Source: Coccinella septempunctata (lineage: Eukaryota; Arthropoda; Insecta; Coleoptera; Coccinellidae). Taken from it: DNA of 64,000 nt. Location: contig NC_058194.1 in the NCBI RefSeq assembly GCF_907165205.1, positions 27,900,856-27,964,855 on the forward strand. The letters run 5' to 3'. Position numbers and translations under genes: made by a program. The notes under the pieces were generated by a model. The model searched no databases, was not told the DNA's origin, and was given only the letters and a program-made list of their open reading frames with translations. Shown here in pieces: positions 46,576 through 58,797 of this stretch. Position 1 is the stretch's first letter, and each line of letters opens with the position of its first letter.

Positions 46576-47370
46576 CATTCAAAAGTGCCGTATCTTTTCT
46601 ATACCAACGCCCCAACGCCAGTTTAGTCGATCCAATCTTGTTTGTTGAGATAAGATGCTGCGTATATACGAGTATAGGGTGAGTCTTTGCTATGTAGGTA
46701 TATCAGGCTATCAGGATCAATCTTGATTCTGCTTCTTCTGGTGAGAATAACGGAAGAGGGAAATTTTGCGGCATATTCGGCTACGCTCGGGAAACGTTAG
46801 GCCCTTTTTCGATTGGCCGGCCTCAAATGAATATAAATTTCCTGATATAATTCGAAAATGCTGCCAGGATCCCGAACAGCGTTGCTGCTCTCGACCGGGT
46901 TTCATTCCGTTGGCCACTCTCATAATTGAATTCTTAAATAAAAACTCATTAGTTCGAAAATATAGGCCCTTATTCTGTCGGAAAACGTGCTTTTATTGTA
47001 CGGCGTAACACCGTAAATCATTAGGAGGAGTAAGCTTAATTGTAGTCGTATATTCATTTATAACATTGCCCCAGCAGCCTTGGGGGGTACAGCGAAGACA
47101 TTGAAATACTGCCACGGCGAAAAATATTATTGGGGTGGAGGAAAGGTTGAATGGAATTTCAACTCACCGATTCCGCTCTCGGACAATGGACTTACCTGAA
47201 AAAGAAGAAAATGGTCAGTGAAATATGTTCGTACTTGTTTTTCGTTTTTTATTCTCGCATTGTTTTTGCTTTATGATACTGAGCCTACATCCATGCATTA
47301 GGTATAATGAAAGCGATAAACATGTTCTGCATTCAAGAAACCATAGGGAGCATCGCAAAGGATTCATGTA
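46576..47370. other. No gene recognised
   Basis: About 46740-46960 is CpG-containing and unique. No coding or RNA gene recognised. Confidence 0.45.
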
Positions 47371-47909
47371 CAGTGAACTCTCGATAAGTCGAACATCGGT
47401 AAGTCGAACTCTTTGATAAGTCGAACTGTTTCTCCGGTCCCGATTCATGCGTATCTCACCCTGTGTAATTTCACCTCAATGAGTCGAACAGTGTTCTTGG
47501 GACTAGAGAGACTAATACATGAGTCGAACTGCTGGAAAGGCTCTGCGAAAATCTCCACCTCTATGAGTCGTACTCCTGACCACCATCGCCTCAATGAGTC
47601 GAACTATTTGATCTAAAGAATGAAAGCTAAAAGGATTACGCAAACCAATCACCACATGTGGCAACTATCACAATGTGTTTTTGAACCGCTTAGTCCTAAG
47701 CGGTTGAAAAACATTCCATTCATTCCTTATTTGTTTATAAAGCCGTCGTGTGGTTCTCGTTGACTAACGATGATCATTATTATCTCAAGTTTTTCTCTCA
47801 ATGAGTCGAACTCCCACCTCAATAACTCGAACGTTTGGTGAGCCGGACTATAGATAAGTCGAACAGTTTTTTGTGGTCCCTGGGAGTTCGACTTATCGAG
47901 AGTCCACTG
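47371..47909. mobile_element. 539-bp Tigger/pogo-like non-autonomous element
   Basis: The ends CAGTGAACTCTCGATAAGTC (left) and, read inward from the right, CAGTGGACTCTCGATAAGTC form an inverted repeat typical of Tigger/pogo elements. TA lies on both sides (47369-47370, 47910-47911). Inside there is no transposase but an unusual array of AGTCGAAC: eight exact plus-strand copies, two near-copies and one inverted copy at the right end. A near-perfect 36-base palindrome occupies 47677-47712. Pogo-type transposases bind such sites through CENP-B-like domains; binding here is inferred. Confidence 0.88.
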
Positions 47910-48122
47910 TATTTCCACAGCAGAAAAGAACAGGCATTTCACTGAAGGTATTACACTGAGTTTTAATATGAGTAACCTTCAGAGTCATATTGAGTTTCAG
48001 GATATATTTATGGAGAACCCTTTTTTTTGTAGAATCATCTATTGTTCCAATATCTGAAATTGTAAATGCTGGTAAGACTACACATGATAGGTACCCAATT
48101 CTGCAGCTTCTTGGCTCGGCTT

Positions 48123-48648
48123 TTTTTTTTTGGTGTAGCAGGGGGAAAATCTGCAAAACAGACGAACACACCCTCTGCTGAGGGGGAACAGTATGGGGAT
48201 TCTCACTCTCTGAACTCGAGACCCACTAAAAACCCTTAACTGCTTCTTCATAGGTTCCGGGCATTTTGCCTATTAACCAGTTGACTCTTATGGTTTCTGG
48301 ACTCTCACACGATCATAGTCGTTTTGATAGTTGTATGCTGCCTATAGCTTTTATAGGTTAAGCTCTTCTTTGGTTACATTTAAATCCTTAACTGATCTCT
48401 CGGTCTTCCGTGATAGGCTCTTGACCTTCTAGCTTCTTCTATTGGATCGTAGTCGACTAATCTTCGTAGTTCCTCATTTGGATGTTGTTTGGCTTTGTCG
48501 AATATCCTTTCCGCCTTTCTCTTCATAAATTCTGTAACTGGTTCCCATTCCAAGTCCTTGTAGATTTGTTTGTTCCTAACAAACCAGGGTACATCCATCG
48601 CCATTCTAAGGAGTTTATTCTCAGTGGCCTGTATTCTCTTGATGTGGG
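48123..48648 (-). mobile_element. Jockey-type LINE, copy 2, strongly 5'-truncated, with target duplication
   Basis: The minus-strand frame AKTHIKRIQATENK, MDVPWFVRNKQIYKDL, EPVTEFMKRKAERIFDKAK, RRLVDYDPIEEARRS has no stop where copy 1 (39219) has two. A 3' untranslated region near-identical to copy 1 and a T-run (A-tail) at 48121-48131 follow. TCTTGGCTCGGCTT flanks it at 48109-48122 and 48649-48662. The first eight bases of that duplication also match the element's own sequence in copy 1, so the 5' junction used microhomology. Only the last about 90 codons of ORF2 are present. Confidence 0.88.
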
Positions 48649-48662
48649 TCTTGGCTCGGCTT

Positions 48663-49051
48663 GGAGAACAAGAAGTGATCACAGGCAATTGAGGCTTCTC
48701 ATTTGAAGGCCGTCCTCTGCGAGATGGAGGACAAAAACTCCAGTCCCTGGAAGGAAACGCTGAATCTGGTGATATGTGCCTAAACCTGCACAGATAGAAC
48801 CTCTGAAGCTTACTGAGTTGAGGCAGAGAGAAAGAGAACCTCTTTCTCTCCAACTTCTTGCGGAGAAACAATGAACCACATGGACTCCTTTCAGCCCAAA
48901 ATTGGTGGCGCACTAAAAGAGAAAGGTAAAAGAATCCCCTGATGTGAAAGTCGTACAGCAGTTTCTTTGCCTTGTTACTTTTATGAGGCTGCAAAACGTG
49001 AAGCCAGACATTATGTATGAACCTTTGGGCATCAAACATCAAAACCATCAA
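48663..49051 (-). other. Unidentified open frame flanking the jockey insertion
   Basis: On the minus strand an open stretch of about 130 codons (MMVLMFDAQRF..., then RRGRPSNEKPQLPVITS) runs straight into the LINE frame at 48662, giving an artificial fusion of 223 codons. The upstream part is basic and serine/proline-rich towards its end. I do not recognise it. It could be a host exon, another transposon, or chance. The natural continuation lies beyond the LINE, left of 48109. Confidence 0.3.
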
Positions 49052-49879
49052 ATAATCAAGATTGATGGAAAGATACAGCCATCAGTACGATATAATTAAT
49101 ACCGACGAAAATCGTCAGAAATGAATGTGATTCAATTCGCCAAGCTCCCACCCCCATGCCGCAGAAACCTTTGAAGAAAATAAAATAATATCGTGGAGAG
49201 GAGAACGCGTATTTTCCTCTCCATCACGGAAGATTGGAACATATAGCGGCGAAGTTGTCGATATCTGTTTACCGAGTAGGGAAAGGGGTCGCCATGCCGG
49301 TTCTCCACCTTCATCACCTCACTTTCCCCCCAAGAACAGGGACTTTCCAGGTTTCTCGGCGCCCTCAGCCGTCGATATCAGCGTCTCGGATGCCCCCATT
49401 TTCCACAGACACATTGCTAACTGCTTAATACGTAATTCGGGCAAGTTACACCAGATACATTTATTGCAGATCCAGGCTTCTGATACCTCGGAACCGGTCG
49501 CGTTTCCTCCGACTCAATTCTGTAGGCAAAGACCTGTTATTGCGAAAGTTTTATTACGAAGTTGATAAGAGATTTATTGCGACCTTGCCAGGCGACGTGT
49601 TTACCTGCAACTCGCGACGCTGTCGAATACGTATAAAGTATTTAATTTCAGTTACCCGGCGGAAGAGCAGATTTCTGCGAGGACGCGAAATAAGATGAAT
49701 TGCGGGAATTTCGATGGTGATTTATTGAAATTGCCGAATTGATGTTTGCTTCGGTTTTTCGAAGTTTCGCTGACGTTATTCGGGGGCGCATATTTTGAGT
49801 GGGCTACACGTTTCCGACTCCTGGATCTGACGCCAGATTGATCGCTTCTAATACGATTTTTTTGGAGAGGCTTTTTCAT
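49052..49879. other. No gene recognised; CpG-containing island
   Basis: About 49130-49870 is unique in the window and less AT-rich than its surroundings. Short frames on both strands show no domain. Confidence 0.45.
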
Positions 49880-50510
49880 CTGGCTTGTGTCTCTTGATCA
49901 AGTGTATTCATCCAAGTGTTTCCTCCTCATCTCCTTGGTGTAGGTTGTATTCCTAATATCCCCGCACTTCTCGTGGATGGTGTTCTTCTCCATGATCTTC
50001 AGAATTTCCCATACACTTGAGTACCCTGCTTGCCGTCCCTAGTAGTACCACTTCTGCATGACTATATTTTCGTCCAATTGCAGTTTCCTAAGAATGGTCG
50101 GTATTTTATTGTCAATTCTTAGTTTAACATCTTGGCAACAGCATCATGTCTATTCTTGTACTGTGCTGCGATTATCTGGCATCCCCTGGTGATGTTCTGG
50201 ATCGTTTTATATGTAGCACAGACATAACGACCACTATCACTTGATCCTGGATGGCAATAGTGAAGCTCTCTGTCTCAGGAAACAACTGTCCGGTAATTTA
50301 CCAGTAGTTCGACGCAGATATGTCGACGTAATGATGGTTGCCTTCATTCTGATGTCTTGTATGCAAATTTTGCCGATCAGTTTCTGCATTTTGCTTTCTG
50401 AAGAGTGTTGAACGATTTCTGAGTGATCTTGTTGCAGCTTCAATGAGGGGCTATCAGCATCACAAACTACACCATGAAATTCTGATGCAATAGTCAATAT
50501 TCTCGAGGTC
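49880..50510 (-). pseudogene. Decayed LINE C-terminus (IQDQV-type family)
   Basis: On the minus strand, frames near 50300-50240 give LPETESFTIAIQDQVIVV, and near 50190-50110 NIQNITRGCQIIAAQYKNRH followed by DAVAK. These match the conserved tail of an insect LINE family in which FPETEGF..AIQDQV is followed by a CRKC....IQH...GC zinc motif and a RHD-A segment. The first zinc cysteines are not visible. Upstream, TTYLRRTTGKL fits the W-x-G-x-L block. Several shifts; dead. Confidence 0.6.
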
Positions 50511-53160
50511 CTAACATCTGTTGAGATATTCGATTGGACGAATCAACAATTTCTCGAACCCCATTATGTCGTGGGGCTTTCAAATTGATGTTCAAGATGT
50601 TTCTTCAGCATTGTTCTTATTTCTTTTTCTGTACGGCTGACAAATCGGTGGTGATCTGAGAGATGATACTGAATAAGTAGCTCAGTGTTGAGCAAGCAAT
50701 GCTAAAAATCACTTTGATCAGATGATTACTATTATTAATACCATACATGAGGTTTGCAACTCAGAGATCTGAGCAGAGAGCCTCCAATGACAGATATTTC
50801 CTAAGTCTGGTTGACTCAGGTATAAAATGGCGGTCCTATCATGTACACTCATCATTTCAAAATCGTTACTCTTTTCGTCCAGATGTTAGAGGGTTTTTGA
50901 CTGGACAGACCAAAAAAGCTGAGTTTATCTGCGGGTTTTTCATCAATGAGTTCAACTCAGCAAACGTTTGGGAACCATAATTAAACCGAAATCATCTGAT
51001 TTTCAATAGCACTAGTTATTTGACGTGTGTCAAACGAGGTAAACTCTTCAGGTAGGTGAAGAGGCTATCCTCAAAGAAGTGGTCATATACCCCATCTTAG
51101 TATCGCACATTTAGCTGAAAATATATCGCCTTTCTCGCTACGAAAAAGAGGACAAAAACAATATTCAGTTGGGAAAGAACCTTCAAGAGGGAAAACGTTC
51201 ATTTTCATCCTGATCCAACTCGAAGCATTATCTCAGAACCGACACTCGATTAAAATGCCTTTTTCACCGTCATCCAATCTCCTCTATATGTACATCCTCA
51301 ACAGAATACGCTCCATAACAATTCATAATGAAAATGACCCTTTGATGTCGGCCTCGTCTGCAGCAGCCGTATCTACTCGAGTTGAAGCCACCATCCAAAT
51401 TCCTCAGCTCTCAGAAGAACTCTCCTCTCTTCTCCGTAAACACAGAGCGAACCAATTAAATTCAATCAGGTTCAGTCCATCAGAGCCATTAACCAACGTT
51501 TCGTGTTTGTGCACAAACTTGGATGCTAATTGAGCATCCTCGACTCGAAATATGGACGAGAGACCAGGGACGGATTCTTGCGATGATTAATGCCATTAGT
51601 ATTTCCCATAAACGGTTACGCCGATATTGCCCTAGATGAGAGGTCGCCGGCAAGTCTAGCTCACATAATTTCGACACACCGTAGGGTCGTAGTCAGACGT
51701 GGTCGAAAATTCATCCATATCGTTTCCTCGAACTGTCCCACCCCCCACTTAAATCTATATATTTAGTCGATAATGAACTCCATCTTCAAAGATCACTCAT
51801 TTGTTCAAGGACCAAACAATAAAAGAGGCGTAGAATGAATGTGGATGAACAGTTCTCAATTGACTTGCAGTAAAATGTTCACACGAGTTGTCAGTAGTGT
51901 TTCCTTCAAAACCTCTTTGATCAAAACAAAGATTAACTCTTGACTTCCTCTTCGATCAAAATGAGTAACTGAAAAGGCCCCACATCACTTTAGTGGCTGG
52001 ATTTCTCATCTTTTTATTATCTTAGTTGTTGTCATGGTATTGCGATATACTCTCCATGATTGAAAAGGGATAGGCTAACTTGGTCTTTTAGTATCGATAT
52101 CTTCCCACTCAATTTATTCATCCTCTTTGATGATGAAAGCTTCCATAGTATGTTTCAAATATTTGTAGGTATAAGCAAGAAAATTCCCCTTGCTTTTGAG
52201 CGACCCTCACTCAACTATCAGCAATATCTCTTCAGCTTTATACATGGCTAATTATAAAACAGGAAAAATTTCATGATTTCAAATAGTCACTCCATAGTAC
52301 TGGGATAATTCAATATAACCCCTGAGTAGCAGAAAACTCAATTTGTCCGCGTCCATTCGATTTTCAGCGAAACGCCGCGACCATTATCGCCCATCAATAG
52401 TTTTATTAGATGCAGTCGTGCTAAAATTTCCGTAAATCAGAGCCGACGATATTGTTCCATTCAAACTTAATTATCAATAAAATCAATGAGTGCTTCTGCC
52501 GTCAAAAGCCCTAACGCAGGCAGCAAACCCACTTTAGCGGTCGTAATTGGATTTTGTGTCAAATTGCAGCAATGTTTCGAGGTGCTTTTAGCGACAAACA
52601 TATATTTGTAATGGTTGTAATTCATCTGTTTATATCAATTATGGAGAAGAAAGTTCTGTAGTGCCGGAGGGCAGGAGCTGATTCGATGTTCCGAAGCGGA
52701 TACAAGGGCACGAAGGGATGTTCTGATTCGAGATCCTCGGGCTTATTCTGTTTTTGTTATTTTTGTGCTTCAACCAATCATATTTCATATATTATACAGA
52801 TCCCGGCATGAAAAATAAGGAGGTTTTCATGAGGGAAACATTTATTCGACTTGTATGATGGTAATTGGGGAAAAAAGAGGCTGAATCGTTGAAAGTCAAC
52901 CCTTCATCATTAGATTTTTTTGTCCCTCAGTACTGAACAATTTTGTTTCGAACGGATCGTACTCTGATGAGCTTTACAGTTTTCTACTTTATTATCATAA
53001 AAACGTGAAGATCAAAAAGCCAATAAAAAAAATCGATCTCGGCTTATAAAATTATGGAGCTATTGATCTTCTCTATGGAAACAAATCTTTCCTGTATTTT
53101 TGTTTTCAAGTTATATGTGAATAATGCTCACTCTGGGCAGAAAAATGAGTTAGATGTGTA
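50511..53160. other. 2.6 kb with no gene recognised
   Basis: Open frames at 50747-50980 and 51255-51533 show no domain. CpG-richer unique stretches lie at about 51340-51720 and 52340-52740. The rest is AT-rich. Confidence 0.45.
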
Positions 53161-54050
53161 AGAGGGACCGGAAGAGTTGAACTCCTTCTCACTGTGAAGC
53201 CACCTTAGTTGTATTTGTAAATGGTAGCCACTAATTTTTTTGCGTGAAGATATCATGCCCGAATAGGTAACGATAGATAATAGTAGAGTGATGGTGAGAT
53301 GAACATTCTGAGTGCAGCAATTCTTTTTTCAGAAACCGAAAATTGGCCCATGTCTCCCTAACCCATGGGGGAGTTGAACAGGGGGCGAAAGAGACTTGAC
53401 CATAAGTTTGTTTATCAGGAAAAACATTGAAAGAAAACAATTTTCAATGACCAACGATTGTCTATGTCAAGGTTTGCATCATCAGATGTATCAGCGTATG
53501 AAATACATATTTTCTATTTCATAGTCACTCTCACTTATTTCCGAAATGTTTTTCGCTTTTTCTGAACCTTTGTATATTTTTTTAAATATATTTCTATTAT
53601 CAAATTTTTTCGAAATTTTTTTTTATCTAAGCTCAGTGCGGGAAGCTTGGACCACTGATTATGTCTACCGACCATAGAATGGGTCAAGTCTCCCGCACTC
53701 CCTTTTAGTCTATTCAACAGATGTTTTTTTGAAACTATTATTAAAAAGGCTCATCGTTTGTAAAACAATATTAATCAATGAAAGCAATACAAGTACCTAA
53801 ATAAAACCAAGCACATATTAAAGTTTTCAGACAGTGTAGCAAACAACAATTATTCAATTTCTCACTTCCTAACAACAAAATCACGTTCAACCCTCTCAAT
53901 CTCGAACTGTTCTGATGGCGGCCAAAATGGAGCTGTCACTAGTTGTGTCTTGTTACGAGTATGTCACAAGCTATTTACGATACCGGTAGCCCAAAATTTG
54001 AATTGAAATATTTGAGGTGGTTCAAGTCTCCTACCTGAGCAAGACCCCCC
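53161..54050. mobile_element. 890-bp TIR element, copy A
   Basis: Direct partner of 55095-55968 over its whole length, with shared blocks such as GATAGATAATAGTAGAGTGA and TTCAAGTCTCCTACCTGAGC. TA lies on both sides (53159-53160 and 54051-54052). Its ends (AGAGGGACCGG... and ...AAGACCCCCC) are worn compared with copy B. The words GTTGAAC, CAAGTCTCC and TTGACC recur inside. No transposase remnant is recognised. TA target and internal motif repeats suggest the Tc1/mariner/pogo group. Confidence 0.8.
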
Positions 54051-55094
54051 TAAATATTTAGATTTCCCATGTTTGAAAAAGTGGAGGGAAAAGATAGATT
54101 CTTCAGAAATAGTCTCAAAATTTCGCAACTTCCTTGACTTATTTCAGAAGATCTGATTGATATCACATGAATGATCTGGGAAATATTGAAAAAACTTACT
54201 CCTATATGTCACATTCATATCCGCCATGACACAATCGATTTGTCATTTCATTATGACAGTCGGAATTGCTCTCATTAAAACGCCCTCAAAAGTGACACTT
54301 GCGAGTCGTGAACGCTTCATACCGAAAAAACGCGTCCACGCAGTCCCCACAAAACGAAAAATAAAACAGCCCCTCCTGCAGGATTAATCCTGTTCGACAT
54401 CCTCGGATATCGCCACGATTCCGGTTCGGGATTACGGATTCAATCAGTCAAAATGTAGCAAAAGATATCCGTGGTAAAATTAAAATCCTCGTCACCGGGC
54501 CACGGTCGAACTAGCACATTAACTAGCACGAATACCCCCTGTGCGAATGTAGGACATGGGGATTATGACAGGATCCAATCATCGCGCCCGGTCCAATCCC
54601 CCGTTCGCTGATCATATTCGAACATTGGCCTTAATTAACATTGTTCGAATCCGTACCTGAGAGCAACTCTGCCATTATATTGACTTCCGATTAAATTCTG
54701 CGGCGATTATCATCGAATGTGCCAATATCTCCGAAACACCGCAAGAAATATCGTCTTCTGATGGGGGCGGATGCTTCATGACCGCCGTGCGAATAGACAG
54801 TTTGATAGTTTCCGCTGTTACAAATTGCTGCGGGTTTGGTTTGACACGGTCGAAATGTCGAACATGTTCATTGGATTCGCAAACCGAATTTTCGTGGACC
54901 AACGAAAACTTTAAAGACCGAATTTAATACTCCATAATAACAATGGGAAAAAACAGCATAAGCTTCGATTTCTCGTATGGGTAAACAACTAATGTGTATT
55001 ATCTTCCATAATATTTGAATTCCCTAATTGAAGAGGAAGCATAACGGTCTGATTCCGAATGTAGGTTAGAAATACTTGAAAATCTCATCAAGTA
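54051..55094. other. No gene recognised; CpG-containing island at 54280-54920
   Basis: Lies between two copies of the same transposon in direct orientation, a possible substrate for recombination. The island itself has no copy in the window. Confidence 0.45.
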
Positions 55095-55968
55095 TGGGGA
55101 GTCCGGGGGAGTTGAACCCCTTTTCACTCTGAAGCCACTCAAGTTATCTGTAAATGGTAGCAACTCATTCTTTTTGCGTGAAGATATCATGCCAGAATAG
55201 CTAATGATAGATAATAGTAGAGTGATGGTGAGATGAACATTTTGAGTACAGCAATTCTTTCTTTAGAAACCGAAAATTGTCTCATGTCCCCCTAACTCAT
55301 AGGAGAGTTGAACAGGGTGAGAGAGATACTTGAATATAAGTTTGTTTACCAGGAAGAACATTGAAAGAAAACAATTTCCAATGAGCAACGATTGTCTATG
55401 TCAAGGTTTTCATCATCAGATGTATCAGCGTATGAAATACATATTTTTTATATCAGAGTTATTCTCGCTTATTTCCAAGATGTTTTTACCTTTTTGAACA
55501 TTTGTATATTTTTATATTCATTTATATTATTCAATTTTCTCTTTTGAAGCAAACTTTTATCTAAGCTCCGTGCGTAAAACTTGGACCACTGATTGTCTCC
55601 CGACCATAGCTTGGGTCAAGTCTACCGTTTTAGTCTATTCAACAGATGCTATAATTAAAAAGGATCATCGTTTGTAAAACATTTTTAATGAATGAAACAA
55701 TAAAAGTATATAACACCACGCACCTATTAAACTTTTCAGATAGTGTAACAAACAAAAATCATTCAATTTTTCACTTCCTAACAACAAAATCACGTACAAC
55801 CCTCTCACTCCCGAACTGTACTGATGGCGGCCAAAATGAAGCCGCCACTAGTTGTGGCTTGTTAAGAGTATGTCGCAAGCTAATCACGATACCAGTAGCG
55901 CGAAATTTGAATTGCAATATTTGAGGTGGTTCAAGTCTCCTACCTGAGCATGTCTCCCGGACTTCCCC
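55095..55968. mobile_element. 874-bp TIR element, copy B (better ends)
   Basis: Left end TGGGGAGTCCGGGGGAG and right end, read inward, GGGGAAGTCCGGGAGAC form an imperfect inverted repeat of about 17 bp. TA flanks both sides (55093-55094, 55969-55970). Internal sequence is colinear with copy A. A 78-codon frame at 55688-55924 is not conserved as coding and has no domain. Non-autonomous. Confidence 0.82.
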
Positions 55969-57399
55969 TACTATCTAACTCTAGTATTCCATTTCCCATC
56001 CTGATAATATTCTCACTATGACTAAAAGACTAACACGTCCTAGATTCTTTGTAACCCCCTCAACTTTTCTCTTTTAATACCAGGTTTATTGTAAGGGATC
56101 CATTAAAAATCGATATTAGTCGAAAGAAGATTATTATATGGCGTGAAACGTGGGGCCAATAAAATAAATGTTTGAATTCATTCGTCCCATTTGGTATTTT
56201 TTGTTCCTAACTGTGAATTTTCATTTTCAACACCACAGTTAGCATAATATGTACGGATAGCAATAAAAAAATCGACTGTTATTTCCACCAAAGAATATAC
56301 CTTTCTACCTAGATTGCTACTCTTGCTACCCTACTTCTCTATGCAAGAATTTTGGGAAATGCTGCTTTTCTTATGGACCAGTGGACATCTTACAGTACCT
56401 GACGATATAAGATTTAACAATCGCTAACACAAAGATGTGAAATGTTGTTCAAAGTATGAAAGCATCAGAGTGACACTGTGCTAGACCCCTGAGGGCCTCG
56501 TCTTTTCCAAAATCTCTTTTTTTGTATCCGTCATACACACCGGGTATATTTTACCGTGGAATTCCTTCTTGAAGCAATCCACAGCCCGAGCGACCAATTT
56601 CCTCGCGATTAAAACCATACCGTCCCACACTGAACTGTCGCCCTCAGATAACCCCTTTAATAATGAACCGAAAGCGATTTCATACATCCACTTCTTAACG
56701 CGCGGACCTCGTTTTTGTCGGGGGCGTGAGAAGAGTCATGTCCCGGATAAATTCGAGCCCGGAGTTCGTTTTGTCCGGATTAGATGAGATTCCGCTGATG
56801 GCGACGTACTAGATATTCTTCGCTGGCTCGTAGTAACAACGTGAGATTCAGCTTCTACACAATGTTACCCTAATCCTTCCGTCCTATATTAAAGGCGAAC
56901 ACTTATTAAATTCAACCGGTTGGGTTAGGTCGCTGCCTGGGTTTCATGGGCGTTAAAGTTTATTCGGAGAGCTGCAGCGGGTTTTGAAAAAGGTGTATCT
57001 GTATGCAAATTCCCTCTTTTACGGGATTATGCCACGCTGTGCTCTCGACGAAATATACGCGATTCGTTTTACGCGATAGGCGAGTATTTCAAGGTAACAG
57101 CTCGAGGATTTCAATTTTCAACACTTATAACAGAATCACCCAGCAAGGTAGACAATTTTCCGCATAAAAATTGTCACTTTATGTCCACTATTTCAAGAAA
57201 GAATCTGCGAGCATAAAATGACAACGTTAATACACAGACAAGTACCAAGTTAACAACTTGTTCCGATCTCTGGTTCTGGAAATATTGAGAATTTTCTTCA
57301 ATGGAAGCAAATTGGTGTAGGTCATCCCTTCCGTTATGACATAACCCCCTGGAATGATAGAGGCCAGACAATTGCTCTAAAATGCTGCGTTACTACATC
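55969..57399. other. No gene recognised; CpG-containing island at 56490-57120
   Basis: Unique in the window. Short frames on both strands have no domain. Confidence 0.45.
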
Positions 57400-58085
57400 G
57401 ATAAGTAAGGCCTTCGACTCCGTGAATCGGAGAGCGCTATGGAAAATCATGGGACGACTTGGAGTACCCGAAAAATTCTTAGCAGTGTGTAAAAGCCTTC
57501 ATAACAACAACACCGCTAGAATACAGCGACAACCGACCATACACAACCGTATAAATTCGGCATCACGGGTATTCTGGAAGCTAAAGGACAGAGTGTTTCA
57601 AAATCACGACCTCAATCTGAAGACCAAGACAGCTGTTTACAAAGCAGTGGTCCTCCCAACGCTTCTTTACGGAAGCGAAAGCTGGACGCCCTACAGGCGA
57701 CAGCTTAATATAGCTTAAACAAACGCAACAACGTCCTCTAAGACAGATAATGCACATCAGATGGTTCCACAAACTTTCAAATGCAGAAGTCTTGCAACGT
57801 GCGAGTACAACAATTGAGACTCAAGTAACGAAGGCCTGACTCAGATGGAGCGGCCACATTCTGAGGATGCAAGACACAACACTCCCCAAAATAGCTCTGT
57901 ATGGCGAATTCACAGAGGGAGCTCGGAAACCAGGAGGCCAGTATAAGCGGTTTAAGGATATACTACTATACTACTACTACTACTGAGGACTAGCCTCAGA
58001 CAGGTCACAGTGGAGGTCTTTGGTACACAGTTATAATGGAGACTCGAGAAGGATACAGCGGCGGCCAGATCTGATTGGTGACTGT
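57400..58085 (+). pseudogene. RTE-like LINE fragment, copy 4 (RT piece, internal deletion, tail)
   Basis: 57400-57500 reads SKAFDSVNRRALWKIM and LGVPEKFLAVCKSLH, the reverse transcriptase segment containing the first catalytic aspartate (AFDSV). An internal deletion then joins it to RINSASRVFWKLKDRVFQ, LNLKTKTAVYKAVVLPTLLYG and SESWTPYRR after the palm. Shifted frames follow, with a short ACT repeat near 57960-57985. The copy breaks off at GGCGGCCAGATCTGATTGGTG, before the zinc finger. It extends further 5' than the other three copies. Confidence 0.8.
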
Positions 58086-58691
58086 GCCTCGATGATAGGT
58101 AGGTAGACTATGAAAAAATGCACAAAAGCTCCCAACTCCTAAGCTTTCCCCGTTTCATTCGGAGAATATAATTTAATTAAAGAATATCATTATTTCATAC
58201 ACTCCCTTGGGAAGAAAAAAATCAGTATCAGTCCCCATCCACATATAGAAGACCCAACCCAATCGTTCTCTATCGGAAAGGAACACACCACCTAGAAAGA
58301 GCGCTTTGAATTAAGAACGAAACTTGGAGAAAAATACTATCGGACTTCATATAACGAAAAATAATGGGAACACATGGAGATAAACAACTGGTGGGTTATT
58401 TGTTCGGTCCCTGGAGCTCTGTCGCAAGGGAAGGAATCCTTTTATGTCCGCAACAAAGGTGGAAAACTTCGTCGAAAATATAATATGGTTCTTTGACTCC
58501 TTCCCGGGCAGCAAAGAAATGGAGAGAGCTCCGCAAAGTTGGTAGGGACGGAGACCAATTCGCCGAATCAAAAAAACCATTCAGGAGTCTTCAACTTCGA
58601 GACTTTGTTCTTGCATTCAATATCCTGAAACGATGGGCGTCGTGCGGAAAAAGCTGGCTGGAGTTCCACTTTGCGTGATTTTTTCCTTCTC
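58086..58691. other. No gene recognised
   Basis: Moderately AT-rich unique sequence with no recognisable coding or repeat content. Confidence 0.45.
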
Positions 58692-58797
58692 GATCTCAAT
58701 GAAAACCAGTTGGATGTGGGATCCATTCACCGTGGACAAAAAGGAAAATTCTACTCGAATTAACAATGATGATTGAATCGTCATCGGATGGAAACTC
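58692..58797 (+). repeat. 106-bp direct repeat, copy 1
   Basis: Matches 59104-59209 base for base with about ten differences and no gap, starting GATCTCAATGAAAACCAGTT and ending near GAAACTC. The copies are 412 bp apart, start to start. Confidence 0.85.

Noticed and set aside
47371..47909. CRISPR-like array because of the repeated AGTCGAAC words
   Set aside because: The repeats are 8 bases with irregular spacing inside a TIR-bounded eukaryotic transposon; no spacers and no associated genes.
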